Source: CAWDVH01 sp963805705 (lineage in GTDB: Bacteria > Actinomycetota > Actinomycetes > Streptosporangiales > Streptosporangiaceae). Taken from it: a stretch of 64,000 bases of DNA. Under the pieces are notes generated by a model. It did not search any database. It was not told where the DNA came from and worked only from the letters and a program-made list of their open reading frames with translations. The position numbers and the translations under genes were made by a program. Numbering within the stretch: position 1 is the stretch's first letter; each line of letters opens with the position of its first letter. The stretch spans positions 868,001 to 932,000 of the forward strand of contig CAWDVH010000004.1 in assembly GCA_963805705.1 (NCBI GenBank), given 5' to 3'. Below, piece by piece: positions 17,273 to 25,392 of the stretch.

Positions 17273-18388
17273 ATGAAGGTCGGCGTTCCCAGCGAAATCA
17301 AGAATCACGAGTACCGTGTCGCGCTCACGCCTGCCGGGGTGCATGAGCTTGTCCGCGACGGCCACGAGGTCTACATGGAGGAGGATGCCGGCCAGGGCTC
17401 CTCGATTCCCGATGCAGATTTCACGGCGGCCGGCGCGCGCATACTGCCCACCGCGGATGAGGTGTGGCAGACCGGTGACCTGATCCTCAAGGTCAAGGAA
17501 CCGATCGCAGAGGAATACCACCGAATGCGCAAGGATCAGGTGCTCTTCACCTACCTGCACCTGGCTGCCTCGCGAGAGTGCACTGACGCGCTGCTCGCCG
17601 CCGGAATCACCGCCATCGCGTATGAGACCGTGCAGCTGCCGGACGGCTCACTGCCGCTGCTCGCCCCGATGTCGGAGGTGGCGGGCCGGATGGCGCCCCA
17701 GGTCGGCGCGCATCACCTGCAGCGCGATGGCGGCGGCCGCGGCGTCCTGATGGGCGGCGTCTCGGGTGTCTACGCCGCGAAGGTCGTCGTGCTCGGCGCC
17801 GGGGTCTCCGGTATCAGCGCCGCCGCGATCGCTCTCGGCATGCAGGCCGAGGTTCTGCTGATCGACAAGAACATGGCCACGCTGCGCTCGGCGGATGCCA
17901 TCTACCAGGGGCACTGCCAGACCATCGCTTCCAACGCCTACGAGATCGAGCGGGCCGTGATCGACGCGGACCTGGTCATCGGCGCCGTGCTGGTGCCCGG
18001 CGCCAAGGCGCCTAAGCTGATCTCCAACGAGCTGGTATCCCGGATGAAGTCCGGCTCGGTGCTGGTGGATATCGCTATCGATCAGGGCGGATGCTTCGAG
18101 GACTCGCACCCGACCACGCACGCCAATCCGACCTACCGCGTGCATGACTCGGTGTTCTACTGCGTGGCCAACATGCCGGGGGCGGTGCCGCACACCTCAA
18201 CGTTCGCGCTGACCAACGTCACGCTGCCGTACGCGGTGGAGATCGCCAACCGGGGCTGGCGCACCGCGCTGCGAGCTGACCCGTCGTTCGCGCTCGGCCT
18301 GAACACCCATGATGGCGCGATCACCTGCCAGCCGGTCGCCGAGGCGCACGGCCTGCCGTGGACACCGCTACCGGAGGTGCTCAGCTGA
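17273..18388 (+). CDS. ald: Alanine dehydrogenase
   Basis: A 371-residue NAD-dependent enzyme for the reversible deamination of L-alanine to pyruvate and ammonia. It has the family signatures MKVGVPSEIKNHEYRVALTP, the substrate-binding Lys in KVKEP (near 74), catalytic His in YLHLA (near 96), the Rossmann VVLGAGVSG and catalytic Asp in IAIDQGG (near 270). Its length equals other Ald proteins. Its position between NUDIX and xerD is shared with Streptomyces-type genomes. The last codons overlap the proposed xerD start. Confidence 0.96.
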   Translation: MKVGVPSEIKNHEYRVALTPAGVHELVRDGHEVYMEEDAGQGSSIPDADFTAAGARILPTADEVWQTGDLILKVKEPIAEEYHRMRKDQVLFTYLHLAASRECTDALLAAGITAIAYETVQLPDGSLPLLAPMSEVAGRMAPQVGAHHLQRDGGGRGVLMGGVSGVYAAKVVVLGAGVSGISAAAIALGMQAEVLLIDKNMATLRSADAIYQGHCQTIASNAYEIERAVIDADLVIGAVLVPGAKAPKLISNELVSRMKSGSVLVDIAIDQGGCFEDSHPTTHANPTYRVHDSVFYCVANMPGAVPHTSTFALTNVTLPYAVEIANRGWRTALRADPSFALGLNTHDGAITCQPVAEAHGLPWTPLPEVLS

Positions 18389-19332
18389 CCACAGTCGCCG
18401 GGGCCATTCGCCGTTATCTCGATCACCTGACCGTCGAGCGGGGCCTGGCCGCCCACACTCTGGATGCCTACCGCAGGGATCTGCAGCGCTACGCGGCCAC
18501 GCTCGCCGCCCGCGGCCGGACTGAGCTGGGCGACGTGCGGACCCAGGATGTGGCGGACTTCCTGGCCGGGCTGCGCGAGGGCGACGATGATCACCCGCCG
18601 CTCGCCGCCAGCTCAGCCGGGCGCGCGGTGGTCGCGGTGCGGGGGCTGCATGCCTTCGCCAGGGCGGAGGGCCTGGCCGACGCTGACCCCGCCTACCTGG
18701 TGCGCCCGCCCGCGCCGCCGCGCCGGCTGCCCCGCGCGATCTCCGTCCCCGAGGTGGAGCGCCTGCTGGAAGCCGCCGGGGCGGGGCCGGCGCGGCTGCG
18801 GGACCGGGCGCTGCTGGAGATGCTGTACGGAACGGGTGCCCGGATCTCCGAGGCGGTCGGCCTGGACGTCGACGACCTGGATCTGGCCAGGGTGCCAGGA
18901 GCGCCGGCGGTGCCCGCCGCCGTCCGGCTGGCCGGAAAGGGCGGCAAGCAGCGGATCGTCCCGGTCGGCAGCTATGCGCGGGACGCGCTCGACGCCTACC
19001 TGATCAGGGCGCGGCCAGCCCTGGCCCTGGCCGCTCGCCGCGGCTCGCCGAGCCCGGCGGTGTTCCTGAACGCGCGCGGCGGGCGGCTGACCCGGCAGGG
19101 CGCCTGGGGGGCGCTGCGGGCCGCGGCCGCCCGAGCGGGCCTGGCCGAGGTCTCGCCGCATACCCTGCGCCACTCCTTTGCCACTCACCTGCTGGACGGC
19201 GGCGCGGACGTGCGGGTCGTGCAGGAGCTGCTGGGCCACGCCTCGGTCACCACCACCCAGGTCTATACGCTGGTCACCGTCGAGAAGCTCCGGGAGATCT
19301 ACGCGGCCGCTCATCCCCGTGCACTCGGCTAG
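18358..19332 (+). CDS. xerD: Tyrosine recombinase XerD
   Basis: A site-specific recombinase that with XerC resolves chromosome dimers at dif during cell division. The N-terminal SAM-like core-binding domain (about 15-110) precedes the catalytic domain, which has the complete pentad: Arg in GARISEAVGLD, Lys in GKGGKQR, His and Arg in HTLRHSFATHLL, His in LLGHASVTTTQ and Tyr in QVYT. GTG 18358 overlaps ald by 31 bp and has no ribosome site. A CTG at 18385, forming a CTGA overlap with the ald stop and lying seven bases after GGAGG, is an attractive alternative start. The downstream neighbours parA and scpAB fit a role in chromosome segregation. Confidence 0.92.
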   Translation: MDTATGGAQLTTVAGAIRRYLDHLTVERGLAAHTLDAYRRDLQRYAATLAARGRTELGDVRTQDVADFLAGLREGDDDHPPLAASSAGRAVVAVRGLHAFARAEGLADADPAYLVRPPAPPRRLPRAISVPEVERLLEAAGAGPARLRDRALLEMLYGTGARISEAVGLDVDDLDLARVPGAPAVPAAVRLAGKGGKQRIVPVGSYARDALDAYLIRARPALALAARRGSPSPAVFLNARGGRLTRQGAWGALRAAAARAGLAEVSPHTLRHSFATHLLDGGADVRVVQELLGHASVTTTQVYTLVTVEKLREIYAAAHPRALG

Positions 19333-19550
19333 GCTGGGACACCCGGCTCCGAGCCGGGCCCGGCGGGCGGCAGGTGGCCCGGCCCGCCGGACGGCACGTC
19401 GGCTGAGCGGGCCTGCGGACAGCGGGGCGGGCAGGGGCGGCCAGCCCATTTCCGGGTAAACGGTGAGTCGGCTTGCCCGGGGCGGATGCAGGCCCTAGAG
19501 TCCGGGTTTCAGCGGGCGTTTCTCATTCAGCCCGCGGGGGAGGTGCAGCT

Positions 19551-20453
19551 GTGGCAGCATCCCGAACGTTCGAGGTCAGGCCGGGCGCGCTTGGACCTAC
19601 CGGTCGGCCCCTGCCTGTCTTTCCCGACCCTGAGCCGCTGCTGACGCACGGCCCCGCCCGTATCGTGGCCGTGTGCAACCAGAAGGGCGGGGTCGGCAAG
19701 ACGACCACGACCATCAGCCTGGGTGCCGCGCTGGCCGAGCAGGGCCGGCGCGTGCTGCTGGTGGACTTCGATCCGCAGGGCGCGCTGTCGGTGGGCCTGG
19801 GCTTCCAGCCGCACGAGCTCGACGCGACCGTCTACAACCTGCTCATGCAGCGGGGGCTGGCCGCCCGCGACGTGATCTTCAAGACCAACGTCGACGGAAT
19901 GGACCTGCTGCCGAGTAATATCGACCTGTCCGGCGCCGAGGTGCAGCTGGTCCATGAGGTGGGCCGGGAGTTCGTGCTGGCCAGGGTACTGGAGCCAGTC
20001 GCCCCCGAGTACGACGTCATCATGATCGACTGCCAGCCGTCGCTCGGGCTGCTCACGGTCAACGCCCTGGCCTGCGCCGACGGGGTGATCGTGCCGCTGG
20101 AGTGCGAGTATTTCGCACTGCGGGGGGTTGCGCTGCTGATGGAGACGATCGACAAGGTAGCCAGCAGGCTGAGCCCGAAGCTCGGCATGGACGGGCTCCT
20201 GGCCACGATGTACGACTCGCGCACGCTGCATACTCGCGAGGTGCTCGCCGGGGTCGTGAAGGGCTTCGGCGACAAGGTCTACCACACGGTGATCAACCGC
20301 ACCGTGCGCTTCCCTGATGCCTCGGTCGCGGGCGAGCCCATCACCCGCTTCGACCCGATGTCCGCGGGGGCGAACTCCTACCGGGAGCTCGCCAAGGAGG
20401 TGCTGGACCGGTGGCGCCAGGACAGTCTCGCAGGTCCCGTACACGGCGCGTGA
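19551..20453 (+). CDS. ParA/Soj-like chromosome-partitioning ATPase
   Basis: A 300-residue Walker-type ATPase. The deviant Walker A KGGVGKTTTT lies at about 44-53, followed by VDFDPQGALSVGLG (A') and IDCQPSLGLLTVNAL (Walker B). ParA proteins bind DNA nonspecifically as ATP dimers. This one sits at the scpAB locus, not beside parB, and corresponds to the orphan ParA of Rv1708 and Streptomyces. GTG 19551 has GGGGGAGG seven bases before it. Its stop overlaps the next start (GTGA), so translation is coupled to the small protein that follows. Confidence 0.9.
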   Translation: MAASRTFEVRPGALGPTGRPLPVFPDPEPLLTHGPARIVAVCNQKGGVGKTTTTISLGAALAEQGRRVLLVDFDPQGALSVGLGFQPHELDATVYNLLMQRGLAARDVIFKTNVDGMDLLPSNIDLSGAEVQLVHEVGREFVLARVLEPVAPEYDVIMIDCQPSLGLLTVNALACADGVIVPLECEYFALRGVALLMETIDKVASRLSPKLGMDGLLATMYDSRTLHTREVLAGVVKGFGDKVYHTVINRTVRFPDASVAGEPITRFDPMSAGANSYRELAKEVLDRWRQDSLAGPVHGA

Positions 20454-20737
20454 GCCTGCCGGGGGTAGCCGAACTGCTCCGCCCGGCGTCTCGCGGGCCG
20501 GCCGTGGAGGATCACCGGCTGGCCAGCGGCCGTGAGGGCCACTCACAGAAGATCACCGTCTACCTGTCCGGCAGCGAGCTGCTGGATCTCGAGCGGGCCC
20601 GGCTGGCGCTGCGGGCCTACGGGATAGCAGTCGATCGCGGCCGGATCGTCCGCGAGGCGCTCGCGGTTCTGCTCGCCGACCTTGATGCCCTGGGTGACAA
20701 GAGCCTGGTGGCCCGGCGCCTGCGCGAGGAAACATGA
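20450..20737 (+). CDS. Small RHH-like protein between parA and scpA
   Basis: A 95-residue protein whose central part (KITVYLSGSELLDLERARL, then GRIVREALAVLLADLD) has the strand-helix-helix pattern of ribbon-helix-helix DNA-binding proteins. It overlaps parA by 4 bp (GTGA) and scpA by 4 bp (ATGA), so the three are made as a translational unit. RHH proteins often serve as the DNA-binding partner of ParA ATPases. A role as partner of this ParA, or as a link to the SMC-ScpAB condensin, is my inference. The reading frame is secure; the fold assignment is moderate. Confidence 0.8.
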   Translation: MSLPGVAELLRPASRGPAVEDHRLASGREGHSQKITVYLSGSELLDLERARLALRAYGIAVDRGRIVREALAVLLADLDALGDKSLVARRLREET

Positions 20738-21582
20738 CCATCATGGCGATCGGCGAGTCGGGCGATGCTTCCCACGCGCAGGCGGCGGGCGGATTCGAGG
20801 TCCACCTCGACGTGTTCGAGGGCCCGTTCGACCTGCTCCTCGCGCTCATCTCGAAGCACAAGCTGGATATCACCGAGATCGCGCTGTCCAGCGTCACCGA
20901 TGAGTTCATCAGCTACATCCGGGCCCTGGCCGACGGCTGGGACCTGGATCAGGCCAGCTACTTCCTGGTCGTGGCGGCCACCCTGCTCGACCTGAAGGCC
21001 GCCCGGCTGCTGCCCGCGGGTGAGGTCGACGACGAGGAGGATCTCGCGCTGCTCGAGGCCAGGGACCTGCTGTTCGCGCGGCTCCTGCAGTATCGCGCGT
21101 ACAAGGAGGCAGCAGCGGTCTTCGCCAGCCAGATGACGACCCAGGGGCGCAGGTTCGCCCGGCGGGTCCCGATGGAGCCCCGGTTCGCCGAGCTGCTGCC
21201 CGAGGTCCTGCTCGGCCTGGGCCCGGCGGAATTCGCGGCGATCGCCGCGCGGACGCTGGCTCCCCGGCCGCTGCCGGTGGTGTCCACCGCTCATCTGCAC
21301 ATGCCCCGCACCAGCGTCCGCGAGCAGGCGGAGATACTCACCGGGCGGCTGGAGAAGCTGCACCGGGCCACGTTCCGTCAGCTGACCTCCGATTGTGAGG
21401 GCACCTACGAGGTCGTCGCGCGGTTCCTGGCGGTCCTCGAGCTCTACCGCGATGGCCGGGTCTCGCTCGATCAGGTTGCCCCGCTGGGCGATCTGTACGT
21501 AACCTGGGCCGCCGAGCAGGGCCGCCGCGACGCAGCGGGTCAGGCCCTGCACGTCAGTGCCGTGCAGGAGGAAGACAGCTAA
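20734..21582 (+). CDS. scpA: Segregation and condensation protein A (kleisin)
   Basis: A 282-residue kleisin that bridges SMC heads and binds ScpB in bacterial condensin. The N-terminal signature FEVHLDVFEGPFDLLLALISKH-type motif and KLDITEIALSSVTDEF are clear, as are LDLKAARLLP and the C-terminal winged helix ending VSLDQVAPLGDLYVTW. The start codon overlaps the stop of the preceding small gene. Confidence 0.95.
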   Translation: MTIMAIGESGDASHAQAAGGFEVHLDVFEGPFDLLLALISKHKLDITEIALSSVTDEFISYIRALADGWDLDQASYFLVVAATLLDLKAARLLPAGEVDDEEDLALLEARDLLFARLLQYRAYKEAAAVFASQMTTQGRRFARRVPMEPRFAELLPEVLLGLGPAEFAAIAARTLAPRPLPVVSTAHLHMPRTSVREQAEILTGRLEKLHRATFRQLTSDCEGTYEVVARFLAVLELYRDGRVSLDQVAPLGDLYVTWAAEQGRRDAAGQALHVSAVQEEDS

Positions 21583-21586
21583 CACC

Positions 21587-22240
21587 ATGCAAAACGCTCA
21601 CGTTCCGCGGACCGGGCATCCGGACGAACTGCCGCTGGCGGGCGGCCAGGAGACGTCCGCGGGCGCGCAGGCCGCCGGACCGGGCCCCGGAGTCCGCGCC
21701 AGCCTGGAGGCGATCATGCTCGTCGCGGATGAGCCCGTCTCCGAGGCGGTCATGGCCCAGGTCCTGGATCTGCCGGTGGCCGACGTCGCGGCGGAGCTGA
21801 ACGACCTGGCGCTGTCCTACACCAGGGATCAGCGCGGCTTCGACCTGCGCGAGGTCGCCGGCGGCTGGCGCTACTACACCCGCGAGGACTGCGCGGCGGT
21901 GGTGGAGCGATTCGTGAGCGACGGCCAGGAAGTCCGCCTGACGCAGGCGGCGCTGGAGACCCTGGCCGTTGTCGCCTACCGTCAGCCGGTGAGCCGGGCC
22001 AGGGTGTCGGCGGTGCGCGGTGTCAACTGCGACGGGGTCATGCGCACGCTCACCCTGCGCGGGCTGGTCGACGAGGCCGGTACCGATTCCGAGACCGGGG
22101 CCGTCCTGTTCCGGACAACCAGCTATTTCCTTGAGCGGCTCGGCCTGCCGGGCCTGGCGGACCTGCCTGACCTCGCGCCCTTCCTCCCCGATGACCTCGA
22201 CGACGAACAGGATGCCGGTCATGAGCACGCGGGACCGTGA
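21587..22240 (+). CDS. scpB: Segregation and condensation protein B
   Basis: 217 residues with two winged-helix domains. The first begins ASLEAIMLVADEPVSEAVMAQVL and the second is centred on LTQAALETLAVVAYRQPVSRARV and GVNCDGVMRTLTLRGLVDEAG. ScpB dimers bind ScpA and regulate SMC ATPase activity. ATG 21587 lies 4 bp after scpA and the C-terminus overlaps the next gene by 20 bp. It is part of the parA-to-rluB operon. Confidence 0.95.
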   Translation: MQNAHVPRTGHPDELPLAGGQETSAGAQAAGPGPGVRASLEAIMLVADEPVSEAVMAQVLDLPVADVAAELNDLALSYTRDQRGFDLREVAGGWRYYTREDCAAVVERFVSDGQEVRLTQAALETLAVVAYRQPVSRARVSAVRGVNCDGVMRTLTLRGLVDEAGTDSETGAVLFRTTSYFLERLGLPGLADLPDLAPFLPDDLDDEQDAGHEHAGP

Positions 22241-23015
22241 CCAGGCGGACGACTTCGACGATGATGGCCGCGACTCGCTGACTGATGTCCCTGGCGGCAT
22301 ACGGCTGCAAAAGGTGCTCGCCGCCGCCGGGGTCGGCAGCCGCCGGCACTGCGAGGAGATGATCGGCGAGGGCCGGGTCGAAGTCGACGGCGAGATCGTC
22401 CGCCGGTACGGGGCACGGGTCGACCCGCACAGCCAGGTCATCCGGGTCGACGGCAGGCGGATCCCGGCCAGCGAGGATCTGGTCTACATGGCCCTGAATA
22501 AGCCGGCGGGCGTGCTGACCACGATGTCCGATGCCCGCGGCCGGGCGACCATCGCGGACTACCTCGGCGACCGTGGCGAGCGGCTGTTCCATGTGGGCAG
22601 GCTCGATTACGACACCGAGGGCCTGATACTGCTGATGAACGACGGCGATCTGGCCCACCGGCTGGCTCATCCCAGGTACGGCGTGCTCAAGACCTACCTG
22701 GCGGACGTCTCCGGCCCGCTGCGGCGGGATCTGGGCCGTCAGCTGATGACGGGCGTCGAACTGTCCGACGGCATCGCCAGCGCCGACAGGTTCCGGGTGG
22801 TGGAGCGGGCGGGCCAGCGGGCGCTGGTGGAGATCACCTTGCACGAGGGGCGCAAGCACATCGTCCGGCGGATGCTCGCCGAGTCCGGTCACCCGGTCAG
22901 CCGGCTGGTCCGCACTCACGTCGGCCCCGTGTCGCTGGGCTCACTGCGCTCGGGCACCACGCGGCGCCTGTCGACCAGGGAGATCGGCGATCTGTACGCG
23001 GCCGTGGGCCTGTAA
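22221..23015 (+). CDS. rluB: 23S/16S rRNA pseudouridine synthase (RluB/RsuA family)
   Basis: 264 residues: an acidic N-terminal tail, an S4 RNA-binding domain (about 28-85: RLQKVLAAAGVGSRRHCEEMI) and the catalytic domain with the Asp motif GRLDYDTEGLILLMNDG (Asp near 129), ALNKPAGVLTT and the KHIVRRM motif. It isomerises a specific uridine in rRNA. The position after scpB is conserved widely and matches RluB. ATG 22221 overlaps scpB; ATG 22212 is also possible. Confidence 0.93.
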   Translation: MSTRDRDQADDFDDDGRDSLTDVPGGIRLQKVLAAAGVGSRRHCEEMIGEGRVEVDGEIVRRYGARVDPHSQVIRVDGRRIPASEDLVYMALNKPAGVLTTMSDARGRATIADYLGDRGERLFHVGRLDYDTEGLILLMNDGDLAHRLAHPRYGVLKTYLADVSGPLRRDLGRQLMTGVELSDGIASADRFRVVERAGQRALVEITLHEGRKHIVRRMLAESGHPVSRLVRTHVGPVSLGSLRSGTTRRLSTREIGDLYAAVGL

Positions 23016-23130
23016 GCGCGGGCCGGCCAGACCTGAGACCCTGTAGGCGCGGGCTCGCGCACGGGACTGGCCAGCCGAAGGCCGATGAGAACGGGTGATG
23101 AGAACAGCGACGAGAAGGAAGGACGGGCAG

Positions 23131-23493
23131 GTGGCAGTCAGGGCAGTACGCGGTGCGATCCAGGTGCCGGCCAACGAGCGGTCGGCCATCCTCGACGGCA
23201 CCTCCGAGCTGGTGACCGAGGTCATGAGCAGGAACAAGCTCACCCCGGATGAGGTGATCAGCGTTGTCTTCACCGCCACGCCCGACCTGACGGCTGAGTT
23301 TCCCGCACTGGCGGCCCGCGCGCTCGGCTTCCAGGAGGTCCCGCTGCTGTGCTGCACCGAGATCGGCGTGCCCAGCGCGCTGCCGCGGGTCGTCCGGCTG
23401 CTGATGCACGTAGAGACCGACATGGCCAGGGCAGCGGTGCAGCACGCGTACCTGCGCGGCGCGACCGCCCTGCGGCTGGACATCGCGCAATGA
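23131..23493 (+). CDS. aroH: Chorismate mutase, AroH type
   Basis: A 120-residue monofunctional chorismate mutase converting chorismate to prephenate. It matches the trimeric AroH fold, not the helical AroQ fold: AVRAVRGAIQV (active-site Arg), NKLTPDEVISVVFTATPDL, the Cys pair PLLCCTEIGV and RVVRLLMHVET. GTG 23131 has AAGGAAGGA about eight bases upstream. ATGA overlap with tyrA couples the two steps of tyrosine synthesis. Confidence 0.94.
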   Translation: MAVRAVRGAIQVPANERSAILDGTSELVTEVMSRNKLTPDEVISVVFTATPDLTAEFPALAARALGFQEVPLLCCTEIGVPSALPRVVRLLMHVETDMARAAVQHAYLRGATALRLDIAQ

Positions 23494-24626
23494 GCCAGGG
23501 CGGCGCGGCCCCCGGCGGTCTAGCCCAGGGCGGTCCAGCCCCCGGAACGGTCGTGGTGATCGGCGCGGGCATGATCGGCACATCGGTGGCTCTTGCCCTG
23601 CGCGAGCGCGGCACGTGCGTCTGGCTGGCCGACAGCGATCCCGCTTCGGCCCGGCTGGCGGCGGACATCGGGGCCGGCACGGTGCTGGCCGAGACCGGGC
23701 CGCCGGGCGGCCCGGCCGATGTCGCGGTGCTGGCCATGCCGCCCGCCGCCGTGGCACCGTCCCTGGCCGCCGCCCAGAAGCGCGGGCTGGCCCGCTGCTA
23801 CACCGATGTCGCCAGCGTCAAGGAGCTTCCGCTGGCCAGGGCCCGCGAGCTCGGCTGCGACCTGCGGACCTACGTGCCGGGCCACCCTCTCTCCGGGCGG
23901 GAGCGCTCCGGCCCGGCCGCGGCCAGGGCTGACCTGTTCCTCGGCCGCCCGTGGGTGATCTGCCCGGAGCCGCAGACGGCACCCGACTGCGTCACGGCGG
24001 TTACTGAGCTGGCCATAGCCTGCGGGGGAGTGCCGGTCGCCATGGCGGCCGCCGAGCATGACCGATGGGTAGCCCTGGTATCGCACGCGCCCCACCTGAT
24101 GGCCGCGTCGATGGCCGCGAGACTGGCGCATGCGCCCGACCAGGCCCTGGCCCTGGCCGGGCAGGGGCTGCGCGACGTGACCAGGATCGCCGCGGGCGAT
24201 GCGGGGCTGTGGACGCAGATCCTGGCCGCCAATGCCGGGCATGCCAGGGAGGTGATCCAGGCGGCCGCGGCCGATCTCGAGGCGGTAGCCGAGGCCCTCG
24301 CGGGCGTGGCCGAGGGCGACGACGCGTCCGGCAAGTACCTGACGGATCTGCTGGAGCGGGGCAGAGCGGGGGTAGCGCGCATTCCCGGCAAGCGCGGCGG
24401 ACCTGCCCCCGCGTACGCGATCGTCCAGGTCGTCATTGGCGACCGGCCCGGCGAGCTGGCCCGGCTCTTCCAGGCGGCCGGCGATGCGGGGATCAACATC
24501 GAGGACGTGGCCATCGAGCACTCTGTCGGGCTGCCCGCGGGCGTAGCCGAGCTTTCGGTCCGGCCAGACGCCGCGCGGCGGCTCATCGGGGCGCTGGCGG
24601 CCGGAGGGTGGCCCGTTCGCCGGTAA
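23490..24626 (+). CDS. tyrA: Prephenate dehydrogenase
   Basis: 378 residues: a Rossmann NAD(P)-binding domain (VVVIGAGMIGTSVALAL), the prephenate-binding GHPLSGRERSGP with its catalytic His, a helical dimerisation domain and a C-terminal ACT domain (about 308-378: AIVQVVIGDRPGELARLF) that probably gives feedback control by tyrosine. It oxidatively decarboxylates prephenate to 4-hydroxyphenylpyruvate. Its ATG overlaps the aroH stop, so substrate and enzyme come from one coupled message. Confidence 0.95.
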   Translation: MSQGGAAPGGLAQGGPAPGTVVVIGAGMIGTSVALALRERGTCVWLADSDPASARLAADIGAGTVLAETGPPGGPADVAVLAMPPAAVAPSLAAAQKRGLARCYTDVASVKELPLARARELGCDLRTYVPGHPLSGRERSGPAAARADLFLGRPWVICPEPQTAPDCVTAVTELAIACGGVPVAMAAAEHDRWVALVSHAPHLMAASMAARLAHAPDQALALAGQGLRDVTRIAAGDAGLWTQILAANAGHAREVIQAAAADLEAVAEALAGVAEGDDASGKYLTDLLERGRAGVARIPGKRGGPAPAYAIVQVVIGDRPGELARLFQAAGDAGINIEDVAIEHSVGLPAGVAELSVRPDAARRLIGALAAGGWPVRR

Positions 24627-24629
24627 CAT
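24624..24629 (+). promoter_or_regulatory. -10 box of leaderless cmk mRNA overlapping tyrA stop
   Basis: TAACAT begins with the TAA stop codon of tyrA and lies seven bases before the GTG of cmk. This gives cmk-der a promoter of their own inside the operon. Confidence 0.4.
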
Positions 24630-24636
24630 CGCCAGC

Positions 24637-25392
24637 GTGACTAATTCTGCTGCCAGCAGGCCAGGGTCCTTCGACCGCCAGGACGGGCAGGCCGCGGGCC
24701 GCGGGCCCGGACTCGTCGTCGCGGTGGACGGCCCGGCCGGATCCGGCAAGTCGAGCGCCGCCAGGGGCGTGGCTCGCATGCTCGGCCTGCGCTACCTGGA
24801 CACCGGGGCCATGTACCGCGCGCTGACCTGGTGGCTGCTGGCCCAGGACATCGACACCACCAGCCCGGTTGCCGTCATCGAGAATGCCGGCCGGCCGGTG
24901 ATCGAGGTCGGCACCGATCCGCAGGCCCCGATGATCTGCGTGGACGGCATCGGCGTGGACGGGCCGATCCGCTCCCGCGAGGTCTCTAACGCGGTCAGCT
25001 CGGTCGCCTCGATCCCGCAGGTGCGCCAGCGCCTGATAACGATGCAGCGGGAGATCATCGCCCGTGCTGTCGCGGCAGGCGGCGGGATCGTGGCAGAAGG
25101 GCGGGATATCGGCAGCGTGGTGGCTCCCGAGGCGGCGGTGAAGGTGTTCCTCACCGCGAGCGAGGAGGCCAGGGCGATCCGGCGCAGCGCCGATCTTGCC
25201 GCTGACCCGGCCGCCACGGCGGCGCTCACGCTGCGGGAGAACGCGCGGCGGGACCGTCGCGACGCACCGCAGACGGCCAGGGCCGGCGACGCGATCGAGA
25301 TCGACGCGACGACGCTCGGCCTGGACGAGGTCATCGGGCAGATCGTCAGCCTGGCCCGCGGCGCGCGAGCAGGTGCCGCATGTCCGAGCTGA
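24637..25392 (+). CDS. cmk: Cytidylate kinase
   Basis: A 251-residue (d)CMP kinase. It has the P-loop VAVDGPAGSGKSSAARG, LGLRYLDTGAMYRALTW with the CMP-binding residues, GIVAEGRDIGSVVAPEA and the lid REN-ARRDRRDAP. It phosphorylates CMP and dCMP for CTP/dCTP synthesis. The first 25 residues are an unconserved leader, so a later start is possible, but the leaderless promoter supports GTG 24637. It overlaps der by 13 bp. Confidence 0.95.
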   Translation: MTNSAASRPGSFDRQDGQAAGRGPGLVVAVDGPAGSGKSSAARGVARMLGLRYLDTGAMYRALTWWLLAQDIDTTSPVAVIENAGRPVIEVGTDPQAPMICVDGIGVDGPIRSREVSNAVSSVASIPQVRQRLITMQREIIARAVAAGGGIVAEGRDIGSVVAPEAAVKVFLTASEEARAIRRSADLAADPAATAALTLRENARRDRRDAPQTARAGDAIEIDATTLGLDEVIGQIVSLARGARAGAACPS

